A DNA stretch of 64,000 nt from JBBROS01 sp965260995 (GTDB lineage Bacteria; Pseudomonadota; Alphaproteobacteria; Acetobacterales; Acetobacteraceae), in assembly GCA_965260995.1 (NCBI GenBank), contig CBDHCD010000002.1, forward strand, positions 682,001-746,000. Direction: 5' to 3'. Positions within the stretch are counted from its first letter, which is position 1, and each line of letters begins with the position of its first letter. Shown piece by piece: positions 38,322 through 46,342 of the stretch. The notes under the pieces were generated by a model. That model was not told where the DNA came from, searched no databases, and worked only from the letters and a program-made list of their open reading frames with translations. Made by a program: the position numbers and the translations under genes.

Positions 38322-39431
38322 TCAGGCAAGGGCGCCGTTGCGCGTCGAGCCGGGCGTCAGCAGCACCTTGATCGAGTCCATGCCGTTCGCCTTGACGATC
38401 GCCTCGTCCCAGCGGTCGAGATCGTACTCGTGGGTCACGATGCCGTCCGAGGTCACCAGCCCGCGGCTCAGCAGGTCGATGGCGATCGGGTAGCAGTAGG
38501 GGCCGAGGTGGACGCCGCGCACGTCGAGCTCCTTGCGGTCGCCGATGATCGACCAGTCGACCGAGGTCTCCTTGCCGAACACCGAGAACTCGACGAAGCG
38601 GCCGAGCTTGCGGATCAGTTGAAGGCCCTGCGTCACGCCGCCGGGCGAGCCGGTGGCCTCGATGTAGACGTCGCAGCCGTAGTTGTCGGTCAGCGCCATC
38701 ACCTCCGCCATCGGGTCCTGCTTGCCGAGCTGGATGGTGACGTCCGCGCCGAACCGCTTGGCGAGCGCCAGGCGGTCCTCGGCCGTGTCGATCACGACCA
38801 GCGTCTTGGGCGTCTTGAGCTTCAATACCTGGACCATCATCAACCCGATCGGCCCGGCCCCGGCCAGCACCACGGTGTCGGCGAGCTGCACGTCGCCGCG
38901 CTGCACGGTATGGATGGCGCAGGACAGAGGCTCGATGATCGCCGCGTCAGCGAGCGGCATCTCGTCGGGGATGACGTGGACGCGCGACGTGGGCGGCAGG
39001 CGCATGTACTCGGACATGCCGCCGTCGGCCACGTCGCGCTGAAAGCCGAAGATGTTGTGCACCTCGCACATCCAGTATGCGCCGGAGCGGCAGTAGCGGC
39101 ACTTGTCGCAGGGCACGATCTGCTCGGCGATCACCCGCTGGCCGGGCTTGACGCCGAAATGCTCCGCGGCGCCCTCGCCGAGCTCCTCGACGACGCCGTA
39201 GAACTCGTGGCCGGGGATGACGGGCGGCTTGACCCAGCCCGCGCCGGGGGCGTCGCCCCAGAACATCTTGGCGCCTTGCCAGCATTTGCAGTCACTGGCG
39301 CAGATGCCGCAGGACTGGATGCGGATCACCGCCTCGCGCGGCCCGGCGGTGGGGCGCGGGACGTCGCTGACGCGGTAGTCCTCCGGGCCGTGGCAGACGA
39401 TGGCGGTCATGCGCGTGTTGGAACGAGACAT
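38322..39431 (-). CDS. Zinc-dependent polyol dehydrogenase (threitol/erythritol or xylitol type)
   Basis: 369 residues from ATG 39431, eight to ten bases after a gaggagaa Shine-Dalgarno sequence. MDR fold: catalytic zinc ligands in SCGICASDCK and PGHEFYG, structural zinc CDKCRYCRSGAYWMC, Rossmann loop GAGPIGLMMVQVL and DTAEDRLALAKRFGAD. The block IFGFQRDVADGGMSEYMRLP recalls erythritol/L-threitol dehydrogenases. It is the first gene of the dehydrogenase-transporter strand and oxidises a polyol to a ketose for the FGGY kinase (inference). Confidence 0.85.
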   Translation of the reverse strand: MSRSNTRMTAIVCHGPEDYRVSDVPRPTAGPREAVIRIQSCGICASDCKCWQGAKMFWGDAPGAGWVKPPVIPGHEFYGVVEELGEGAAEHFGVKPGQRVIAEQIVPCDKCRYCRSGAYWMCEVHNIFGFQRDVADGGMSEYMRLPPTSRVHVIPDEMPLADAAIIEPLSCAIHTVQRGDVQLADTVVLAGAGPIGLMMVQVLKLKTPKTLVVIDTAEDRLALAKRFGADVTIQLGKQDPMAEVMALTDNYGCDVYIEATGSPGGVTQGLQLIRKLGRFVEFSVFGKETSVDWSIIGDRKELDVRGVHLGPYCYPIAIDLLSRGLVTSDGIVTHEYDLDRWDEAIVKANGMDSIKVLLTPGSTRNGALA

Positions 39432-39843
39432 CAGGATTGCGTTCTCCTCAACGTGGCGTCGCTCGCGGGGCGTCGCTCTGCATCCGGTCAGGCTTGGCGT
39501 GACGCGGCCGGGCTTTGCCTGGAGTGATTTGGCCACGAGCCTGGCCGCGCTGCAAATCGGGCGCGCTGCTTCGGAACGCGGGGGCAACAGCAGCGACCAA
39601 GCAGATCGAAATCTATCCGGATGGTTTTTGACATTTGTCCGCTACTGGAACAAGCTGTCACGTTATCATGAGGAATAGAGAATGTGTGATTGATCATCTT
39701 TACGGTCGATGACCGCAGCGGCATATCTGAGATGAACGTGGGTTGTTTGCGAAACATCCTCAAATGCATTGGTAAAAGCAGAGGGCAGCTATTTGCCGAT
39801 TGAACCTTCTTGTCTGCAGACGGCTGAAAACCCCGTTCGTGCC
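39432..39843. promoter_or_regulatory. Divergent control region with an imperfect inverted repeat
   Basis: About 400 bases, AT-richer than its surroundings, between the divergent dehydrogenase and hydrolase genes. At 39628-39661 ttgacatttgtcc is mirrored by ggaacaagctgtca, an imperfect palindrome of operator size. A TTGACA at 39628 has no convincing -10. No regulator gene is adjacent. Confidence 0.3.
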
Positions 39844-41571
39844 ATGCCTTTGCTCGATATGGATGACAGCTTCGGCTGGTTTCACCCGAGTTGGGGGGAC
39901 GTGGGCGTGTTGCTCTGTCCCGGCGTCGGTCGCGATGCCCGGGGCGGCTACGCGCCGCTGCGGGTGTTGGCGGAAGCTTTGGCAGCGCGCGGTTATCCAG
40001 GGTTGCGACTCGAGTATCCGGGAACCGGGGACGCCGACGACCTCACTGACCAAGATCCTGTCGAAGCGTGGCGGGCCAGCGTGCATCGGGCGGCGGATCG
40101 ACTGCGCCAGCGAGGCGTCCGGCAACTCGTGTTCTGCGGCATCCGCCTTGGCGGGCTGCTGGCGGGTGTCGCCTCCGGCGAGCGGGACGACGTCGCCGCC
40201 CTGATCCTCATCGACCCGGTCGTGTCCGGCCAGCGCTACCTGCGCGAACTCAGCGTCGAGGGCGCTTTCGCGTCCGAGGTCCCCGGATCGGACGAGGCCT
40301 GGCCTGAACTGGACGGGTCGCGCCTGCCGGAGGGTCCCCACTCGTTTCTGCACCGGCTGAGCCTGCTCAAGCTCGACAGCCGCCCGGCTGCACGGGCCTT
40401 GCTGCTCACCGAACCAGGCGCGCCGATCGCGGCGTTGGAGGAGCGGTTGCGCGGCCTCGGAACCGACGTCGGAACCGGGCCGCTCGATCCGCTGCTCGAA
40501 ACCGATCAAACAGGCCGCGCGAGGCCGATGTCGGACCTGACCCGCATCGTTGACTGGCTCGCCGCCACCCTGCCGGTGTCGGCGACGCCGAGGCCATGCC
40601 CGGCGGCCGCCCCGATGGCCGGCTGGACCACGCCCGAACTCAGCGAGCAGGGCATGCGTTACGGATCGGACCAGAGCCGGTTCGGCGTGCTGTGCCGCCC
40701 TCGCCACGACGCCTTGCCGGGTTTCGTGCTGATGATCGGCAACGGCGGCGCGGTGTCGCATCACGGCTACGCCGGGTTCGGTGTCCGGCTGGCTCGAACG
40801 CTGGCGCGGGCCGGGTTCGCGTCCTTCCGCTTCGACTACGCGGGACTGGGCGACAGCGGCAACGCGCCTGGGGACGCTTATCCCCACGTGTTCGAGACCG
40901 ACCGGACGGGCGACGCCGCCTTGACTATCGAGGCGCTGCGCGGCTCGGGCTTCACCCGTTTCGCGGCGGGCGGCTTGTGCTCCGGGGCCTACCACGCTTG
41001 GCGCGCCGGCCTCGCCGACGAGCGGATCGAAGCGGTGATCATGCTCAATCCCTCGACGTTCTTCTGGCGCGAAGGCCAGGACTACGCCCAGTTCATCCGC
41101 AACAACACCCGCTCGACCCAGTTCTACGTCGCCACGATGATGGGCGGCCGTGGTTGGCGGCGGTTGCTGCGCGGGGAGCTGAACGTCGGCCGGGCCGTCC
41201 GCACCGTGCGCACGCACGCGTTGCGCCGGGCCACGGCCGTCGCCGCGCAGGCGGCGGAGCTGGTTGGCTGGCAGGCGCGGGACTCGCCGCGACGGGCGAT
41301 GCGGCAACTGTCCGGCCGCGGGGTGCAGACCTTGCTGGTGATGGGCACGATCGACGCCGGCCTCGACGTGCTGCAAGCCTATTTCGGCCCGGGCGGGCGG
41401 TGGTTGGCGAGGCTGCCGAACACCAAGCTCGCGATCATGCCCGGCGCCGACCACTCGCTCACCCGCCGCGGGATGCAGGACGCGGTGGCCGGCGTCGTCG
41501 TCGCGTTCCTGCGCGAGCGGCTGCTGACGCAGGCATCCGCGCCGTCGGCGGGCGTGTCCTCACATGGCTGA
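39844..41571 (+). CDS. Tandem alpha/beta-hydrolase (exosortase-associated-hydrolase-like)
   Basis: About 575 residues with two alpha/beta-hydrolase folds. In the first half the nucleophile elbow reads GIRLGG (Arg codon at 40144 where Ser is expected), so it is probably inactive. In the second half (from RFGVLCRPRHDALPGFVLMI) the elbow is GLCSG, putting Cys (codon 40978) in the nucleophile position; candidate triad partners are Asp in MGTIDAGLD and His in MPGADHSLT. GLC-type elbows recall exosortase-A-associated hydrolases. It overlaps the ligase gene by 8 bases, so it likely offloads or transfers the carrier-bound product (inference). Start uncertain: ATG 39844 is given; in-frame TTG 39793 (after gagggc) or TTG 39769 are possible. 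Confidence 0.75.
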   Translation: MPLLDMDDSFGWFHPSWGDVGVLLCPGVGRDARGGYAPLRVLAEALAARGYPGLRLEYPGTGDADDLTDQDPVEAWRASVHRAADRLRQRGVRQLVFCGIRLGGLLAGVASGERDDVAALILIDPVVSGQRYLRELSVEGAFASEVPGSDEAWPELDGSRLPEGPHSFLHRLSLLKLDSRPAARALLLTEPGAPIAALEERLRGLGTDVGTGPLDPLLETDQTGRARPMSDLTRIVDWLAATLPVSATPRPCPAAAPMAGWTTPELSEQGMRYGSDQSRFGVLCRPRHDALPGFVLMIGNGGAVSHHGYAGFGVRLARTLARAGFASFRFDYAGLGDSGNAPGDAYPHVFETDRTGDAALTIEALRGSGFTRFAAGGLCSGAYHAWRAGLADERIEAVIMLNPSTFFWREGQDYAQFIRNNTRSTQFYVATMMGGRGWRRLLRGELNVGRAVRTVRTHALRRATAVAAQAAELVGWQARDSPRRAMRQLSGRGVQTLLVMGTIDAGLDVLQAYFGPGGRWLARLPNTKLAIMPGADHSLTRRGMQDAVAGVVVAFLRERLLTQASAPSAGVSSHG

Positions 41572-42724
41572 GGCGCGCGTCGCCTTATCCGACGCGCTGG
41601 GCGACGACGCGCTGGGCCAAGTCGGCGACGTGCTGCGGCGCAGCTTCGGCGTCGAGTCGATCCGGCAGGAGGCGGGCGACCTCGTGGTGCGCGTGCGCGA
41701 CGATGTGTCAACCGCGGAGCTTCGGCGGACGGTCAAGCAGGCGATGCGGGCGCAGCGCTACGCCAGCGACGACTGCGTGTTCAGCCGCCAGGTCAGCGGT
41801 CCGACGACCACGGACCCGCAACCGGCGTTGGAAGCGAGGGGGGACGTGCAGCGGCTCGGCCCCGGCTTGTTCGCCTTCCGCGGCGATTTCCTACGGGTGC
41901 GGACAGGTCTGGACACGGCAGTGCGGGCGATGGCCGCCCGGCGGGGCGCGGTGGAGCTGTCCTACCCGCCGTTGTGGCCGGTGTCCGTGCTGCGGTCGAT
42001 CGATTACTTCCACGATTTCCCGCAGTTGGCCCTGCTCGCCACCGGCGTCTCGCCGCACTACGAGGCGCGGGCGGTGTTCGCGGAGCGGTTCCGCAAAGGG
42101 ACCGACGCGCCCGTGATCGCCTGCACGGCCGAGAACGGCGTGGCCCCCGCCGCCCACGCACTCGCGCCCACGGTCTGCGACTGCTGTTACTGGCTGCTGC
42201 GCGAGCGGCGCGACATTGCCGACCAGGTGAGCACGATCCACGGCCAGGTGTTCCGCAACGAGGCGAGCCCGGACGACCGCATCGACCGGCTGACCGCCTA
42301 CACGATGCGCGAGATCGTCACGATCGGCAGCGAGGCGTTCGTGCTCGCCGAGCGTGAGGCGCTGATGGACGAGATGGCCACCCTGATGACCCGCCTCGAC
42401 CTCGGCTGCGCCATCAAGGCGGCCGACGACCCGTTCTTCAGCAACGACGCGTTGCAGAAGAACGCCTACCAGAACCTGGCGCGGCTGAAATACGAGGTCG
42501 AGGTGCCGTTGTTCGGCGGCCGGCGCACGGCGGTGGCGTCGATCAACCTGCACAACGATTTCTTCAGCCGCAACTACGATTACCAGGATGCTGCCGGGGC
42601 GCGGCCGTTCAGCGCCTGCGTCGGCTTCGGCTACGAGCGGCTGACCTACGCGCTGTTCTGCCGCCACGGCGTGTCCTGCGCCGAGTGGCCGGCCGCGGTG
42701 CGCGCGACGCTCGAACTCGATTGA
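41564..42724 (+). CDS. Amino acid:[carrier protein] ligase (class II aaRS homologue)
   Basis: 386 residues. A truncated homologue of atypical seryl-tRNA synthetase, as described for Bradyrhizobium enzymes that load an amino acid onto a carrier-protein phosphopantetheine instead of tRNA. Motif 2 is VFRNEASPDDRIDRL followed by TMREIVTIGSE; motif 3 is CVGFGYERLTYALFCRHG. Putative zinc ligands C205, E250 and C352 keep the spacing (45 and 102) that I recall for the characterised family. LGCAIKAADDPFF and SINLHNDFF also match. No tRNA-binding domain is evident; the first 90 residues are an extra domain. The ATG overlaps the hydrolase stop, and a carrier-protein gene follows after 34 bases. Likely substrate Gly or Ala (family knowledge, not proven here). 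Confidence 0.85.
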   Translation: MAEARVALSDALGDDALGQVGDVLRRSFGVESIRQEAGDLVVRVRDDVSTAELRRTVKQAMRAQRYASDDCVFSRQVSGPTTTDPQPALEARGDVQRLGPGLFAFRGDFLRVRTGLDTAVRAMAARRGAVELSYPPLWPVSVLRSIDYFHDFPQLALLATGVSPHYEARAVFAERFRKGTDAPVIACTAENGVAPAAHALAPTVCDCCYWLLRERRDIADQVSTIHGQVFRNEASPDDRIDRLTAYTMREIVTIGSEAFVLAEREALMDEMATLMTRLDLGCAIKAADDPFFSNDALQKNAYQNLARLKYEVEVPLFGGRRTAVASINLHNDFFSRNYDYQDAAGARPFSACVGFGYERLTYALFCRHGVSCAEWPAAVRATLELD

Positions 42725-42758
42725 CCGTTCAACGACGCTTCAGCCTGGAGGGCAGATC

Positions 42759-43001
42759 TTGGATCGGACGGCCGCCTACGCCGCATTGACGGCGATCTTC
42801 CGCGAGCAGCTCAAGTCACCCGACTTGGTGATCACCCCGTCCATGACCCCCGACGACGTGCCGGGCTGGGACTCGACCGGGATGGTGGCCATCATCATGG
42901 CGGTCGAGGAGCAGCTCGACATCGAGTTCGCCCCGCGCGAGCTGAAGGCCATCCATCGCGTCGGCGACCTCGCGGAGGTGATCGAGGCGCGCGCGGCATG
43001 A
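42759..43001 (+). CDS. Acyl/peptidyl carrier protein
   Basis: 80 residues starting at TTG 42759; a cctggaggg Shine-Dalgarno sequence 7-8 bases upstream supports this non-ATG start. The phosphopantetheine attachment motif GWDSTGMVAIIMAVEE has Ser39 in place, and the four-helix carrier fold follows (EQLDIEFAPREL). It sits between the aaRS-like ligase and the condensation-domain gene, with a four-base overlap into the latter, so it is the probable acceptor for the ligase. A phosphopantetheinyl transferase must come from elsewhere. Confidence 0.9.
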   Translation: MDRTAAYAALTAIFREQLKSPDLVITPSMTPDDVPGWDSTGMVAIIMAVEEQLDIEFAPRELKAIHRVGDLAEVIEARAA

Positions 43002-44338
43002 CGCCCGGCGCCGAGGCGTTGGCCTGGCGGCCACTGTCGCCGGCGCAACTGTCGATCTGGCGCGCCGAGATGCTGCATCGGCACACGCCGCGGTGGAATC
43101 AGGTGACCGTCATCCGGCTGCGCGGCGCGATCGATCCGGACCGTCTGGAAGCGGCGGTCAATGCGATCGTCACCCGCCACCCGGCCCTGCGGACGCGGCT
43201 GCGCCGCCATGAGCGGCAAGGCTGGCAGGCCTTCGCCGCGCCGACGCCGTTCCACCTCGAGCGCCACGACCTGCCGACGGCGCCCGCGGAGCGCGACCGG
43301 GCCGTGGAGGCAGGCTCGGAGCGGGCGGCGGCACATCGGTTCCCGTTGCTCGGCGGGCCGCTGTTCCGCGCCGAGCTGCTCCTGCTCGCGCCGGACGACG
43401 CGGCGCTGATTCTCTCGCTGCACCACATCGCCGCCGACGGGGTGGCGCTGGCGCTGCTCGTGCCGCAGATCGCGGCCTGCTGCGCCGGGGAAGCGACGGG
43501 CGAGCCGGACAGCGCCTACGAACGTTGGCTCGACCGGCACGCCGGGCCGGCGACCGCGCCCGATCTCAATGCCGCGCTGGCCTTCTACGCCCGCGAGCTG
43601 GCCGGCGCGACGGCCCGGTATGACGCGCTCTACGACAGCGTGGCCGACCGCCCATCCGACGACCCGCCCGGGTTGGTGGAGGTGACCTGCACGCTCGACG
43701 CCGCCGTGTGTGACGGGTTGCGCACGCTGGCGCGTCGCAGCAAGGCGACGCTGTTCATCGTCCTGATGGCGGCTTACGGAGCCGTGCTCCGGGCGGAGAC
43801 GGGCTCGACGGATCTCGTGCTCGCCACCTTCGTCTCCGGCCGCGCCGGGGAAGCGGAGCCGGTGGTCGGCTCCTGCATCAACACCATGCTAGTTCGGCTG
43901 CGCCTCGCGGGCTGCGCCGCGGAAGGGGAGCTGATCGCCGCGGCGAAGGAGAGTTGGCGGCCGGTGCGGCAGTATCAGTCCGCGCCGCTGGCCCTGCTGT
44001 CCGAAGCCGCTCGCGGTGCGCTGCCGACGCCGCAGTTCGCCATCAACTTCCTCGATATGAACGATGCGCCATTCCAAGCGCCCGGCCTCACCGCCAGCGT
44101 CACCCATGCCCAGCAGGGATTCCCGCTCAACGACCTGCTGCTCTACGCCTTGCGGGAGCAGGACAGCCGGCTGCGGCTGCGGCTGATCGTCGGCTCCGGA
44201 ACGCCGCGGATCAGCCAGCCGCGCGTCGCGGCGATGCTGACCGCGCTCGCGGGCCTGCTGCGAGACTGGTCCGGGACGGTCTCCGGGGCAGTCCCGGCCG
44301 GGATGGCCGCCGCGTCGGTCCGCGGCGTGGAGGCGTGA
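42998..44338 (+). CDS. Free-standing NRPS condensation domain
   Basis: 446 residues, the size of one condensation domain. LSPAQLSIWRAEML (C1-like), RHPALRTRLRR (C2) and the catalytic HHIAADG (H142, H143, D147, G148) are intact; later motifs are YGAVLRAETGSTDLVLATFV and GSCINTMLVRL (C5-like). It has no adenylation, carrier or thioesterase domain. It should join the aminoacyl group on the neighbouring carrier protein to a donor or acceptor not encoded here, giving an amide or ester bond. It starts in a four-base overlap with the carrier gene. Confidence 0.88.
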   Translation: MTPGAEALAWRPLSPAQLSIWRAEMLHRHTPRWNQVTVIRLRGAIDPDRLEAAVNAIVTRHPALRTRLRRHERQGWQAFAAPTPFHLERHDLPTAPAERDRAVEAGSERAAAHRFPLLGGPLFRAELLLLAPDDAALILSLHHIAADGVALALLVPQIAACCAGEATGEPDSAYERWLDRHAGPATAPDLNAALAFYARELAGATARYDALYDSVADRPSDDPPGLVEVTCTLDAAVCDGLRTLARRSKATLFIVLMAAYGAVLRAETGSTDLVLATFVSGRAGEAEPVVGSCINTMLVRLRLAGCAAEGELIAAAKESWRPVRQYQSAPLALLSEAARGALPTPQFAINFLDMNDAPFQAPGLTASVTHAQQGFPLNDLLLYALREQDSRLRLRLIVGSGTPRISQPRVAAMLTALAGLLRDWSGTVSGAVPAGMAAASVRGVEA

Positions 44339-44351
44339 CGCCACCCCCGAG

Positions 44352-44369
44352 CAGGCGTCGTTACGCCTG
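44352..44369. terminator. Hairpin between condensation-domain gene and minE
   Basis: caggcgt (44352-44358) and acgcctg (44363-44369) pair perfectly around a 4-base loop, at the convergent ends of the two transcripts and overlapping the minE stop. No U-tract is present. Confidence 0.4.
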
Positions 44370-44630
44370 AGCCTTGCTCTGCTCCGCCGACGGCATTTCG
44401 ATGTCGATCTCGAGGGTATTGATCTCGTTGCCGCGATCGAGCTTGACCTGAACCTTGTCGCGGTCGATCTGCATGTGCTTGGCGATCACGGCCAGGATTT
44501 CCTCTTGCAGCACGGCGACCAGTTGGCTGTGGCTGCCGCCCACCCGCTCGTGGGCCAGCATGATCTGCAGCCGCTCACGCGCGATGGGGGCGGTCGTGGT
44601 CTGTCGGCGGAAAAGCTGGAAGAAGCTCAA
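44361..44630 (-). CDS. minE: Cell division topological specificity factor MinE
   Basis: 89 residues. The N-terminal membrane-targeting/anti-MinCD helix (MSFFQLF; ARERLQIMLAHER) is followed by the dimerisation domain (LVAVLQEEILAVIAKHMQID; NTLEIDIEMP). It stimulates MinD ATPase to keep the division inhibitor away from midcell. Last gene of minCDE; its start overlaps the minD stop by four bases. Confidence 0.95.
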   Translation of the reverse strand: MSFFQLFRRQTTTAPIARERLQIMLAHERVGGSHSQLVAVLQEEILAVIAKHMQIDRDKVQVKLDRGNEINTLEIDIEMPSAEQSKAQA

Positions 44631-45445
44631 GCAACCCTCCTGCCGAACAGCTTACCGAACAACCCCCGCTTGTTGCGAGGAATCTGCATCTCGATCGTTT
44701 CGCCTTGCAACCGCTTGGCCGCGTCGAGGTAGGCGCGGGCCGGGGCGCTGCTCGGGTCGGACAGCGTCACCGGGCTGCCGACGTTGCTGGCGCGCAGGAC
44801 ATCCTGGCTCTCGGGGATGATGCCCAGCAGCGGAATGGACAGGATCTCGAGTACGTCCTCGGTTTTCAGCATGTCGCCGCGGGCGGCGCGGGCCGGGTCG
44901 TAGCGAGTGAGCAGGAGGTGCTTCTCGACCCGCTCGCCGCGCTCGGCGCGCGCGGTCTTGCTGTCCAACATGCCGATGATGCGGTCGCTGTCGCGCACCG
45001 AGCTGACCTCGGGATTGGTCACGACCACGGCGACGTCGGCGTGGTGCATGGCGAGCAGCGCGCCGCGCTCGATGCCGGCCGGGCTGTCGCAGATCACCCA
45101 ATCGAACATGCCGCGCAGCTCCTCCATGACGCGGGCCACGCCTTCCGAGGTCAAGGCGTCCTTATCGCGGGTCTGGCTGGCGGGCAGCAGGTTCAAGGTC
45201 TCGAGCCGCTTGTCCCGGATCAGCGCCTGGGTGAGCTTGGCGTCGCCCTGGGTCACGTTGATGAGATCGTAAACAACGCGGCGCTCGGCGCCCATGATGA
45301 GGTCGAGGTTGCGCAGGCCGACGTCGAAATCGACCACGACGACCTTCTTGCCCAGGCTGGCGAGCGCCGCGCCGAGGGCGGCGGTGGACGTCGTCTTGCC
45401 GACACCCCCCTTTCCGGATGTCACGACCAGGACCTTCGCTGCCAT
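44627..45445 (-). CDS. minD: Septum-site ATPase MinD
   Basis: 272 residues. Deviant Walker A GKGGVGKTT at the N-terminus, VVDFDVGLRNLDLIMG, WVICDSPAGIERGA (Walker B) and a C-terminal basic amphipathic membrane helix (KRGLFGKLFGRRVA). ParA/MinD-type ATPase that binds membrane and recruits MinC. It lies 27 bases downstream of minC. Confidence 0.96.
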   Translation of the reverse strand: MAAKVLVVTSGKGGVGKTTSTAALGAALASLGKKVVVVDFDVGLRNLDLIMGAERRVVYDLINVTQGDAKLTQALIRDKRLETLNLLPASQTRDKDALTSEGVARVMEELRGMFDWVICDSPAGIERGALLAMHHADVAVVVTNPEVSSVRDSDRIIGMLDSKTARAERGERVEKHLLLTRYDPARAARGDMLKTEDVLEILSIPLLGIIPESQDVLRASNVGSPVTLSDPSSAPARAYLDAAKRLQGETIEMQIPRNKRGLFGKLFGRRVA

Positions 45446-45472
45446 ACCCTCGTTTCCCTCTAAACCCGTGCG

Positions 45473-46216
45473 TCAGTCCAGCGCCGCGACCAGCAGTTCC
45501 TCGCCGTCGAGCCAGGCCTGGGTGGCCTGGCCTTGCAGCTTGGGGTCCAACTCATCGGCCGTCTTGTAAACGCCGTCGATGGCCAGCAGCTCGGCTTGCA
45601 GCCGGCGGCAGAAGATGCGCGGACGCAGGCCGCCGGGGCCAGGGCCCAGCAGGCCGGCGATGGCCCGGCCGCGCAGTGTGCCGTAGACGTGGATCGACCC
45701 GCCGGCGATCACCTCCGAGCCGGACGCCACCGAACCGATGATGGTGACGTCGCCCTGGGTGTGAGTGACGCTCTGGCCGGAGCGAATCGAGTGGTCGAGC
45801 ACGAGGGAGGCGGGCTCGGACGGGCGAGCCGGCTCCGGCTGTTCCGCCCGCGGCCCCGCGCCGCGCGGCTCGTTCTCGGCGGCGAGGGCGGCGTTGCGGC
45901 CGCCGGACATGACGGGGGGCAGCTCGGCCGCCAGCGCGCCGAGGGCGTGCGGCATCGTGCCGTCAATGCCGATCACCCGGATCGAGCGGGTGCCCAAGTC
46001 GTGGACCAGGGTCGGGATCGCCATCTCGTGACCGGTCATCAGCGAGACATCGAGCAGGACGGGGCGGCCCTCGAACACCTTAGGTGACCGGGCGACCTGA
46101 TCGTCCAACTGCGCCATCCAGCCGTCGAGCGGCAGGTCGGGGGTCAGGACCACGGACATGAACGACTTCCCGCGCAATCGCAGGAACGAGCCGGGGCGTG
46201 CGGAGGTGCTCACCAT
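45473..46216 (-). CDS. minC: Septum-site inhibitor MinC
   Basis: 247 residues from ATG 46216; an upstream TTG at 46252 lacks support. N-terminal FtsZ-antagonist domain (LRLRGKSFMSVVLTPDLPLD), a Pro/Glu-rich linker and the C-terminal right-handed beta-helix (IRSGQSVTHTQGDVTIIGSV, GGSIHVYGTLRGRAIAG). It blocks FtsZ assembly when bound to MinD. A purine-rich gggagagg lies 13 bases upstream of the ATG, a little far for a standard Shine-Dalgarno sequence. Confidence 0.93.
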   Translation of the reverse strand: MVSTSARPGSFLRLRGKSFMSVVLTPDLPLDGWMAQLDDQVARSPKVFEGRPVLLDVSLMTGHEMAIPTLVHDLGTRSIRVIGIDGTMPHALGALAAELPPVMSGGRNAALAAENEPRGAGPRAEQPEPARPSEPASLVLDHSIRSGQSVTHTQGDVTIIGSVASGSEVIAGGSIHVYGTLRGRAIAGLLGPGPGGLRPRIFCRRLQAELLAIDGVYKTADELDPKLQGQATQAWLDGEELLVAALD

Positions 46217-46252
46217 GGCGCGGGCGTATCCTCTCCCGAGCGGACCCGTCAA

Positions 46253-46271
46253 CCGCCTGTTATGAAGGCGG
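46253..46271. terminator. Hairpin upstream of minC
   Basis: ccgcct (46253-46258) and aggcgg (46266-46271) pair around a 7-base loop, between the stop of the upstream gene (46343) and minC. It may end the upstream transcript; no U-tract. Confidence 0.35.
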
Positions 46272-46342
46272 ATGATTTGTTAAGTGCCTCGCCCGCCGAA
46301 CCGGCAGGCGCGAGGGCGTCCGCGAACCTGTCAGGATCAATC

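Noticed and set aside
37314..39527. 737-codon open frame on the plus strand
   Set aside because: Antisense to the binding-protein, SDR and zinc-dehydrogenase genes; Arg/His-rich with no family motifs, a usual by-product of high GC.
41564..42724. Genuine seryl-tRNA synthetase paralogue
   Set aside because: Lacks a tRNA-binding domain, is far shorter than SerRS and sits beside a carrier protein; the aa:CP ligase family fits better.
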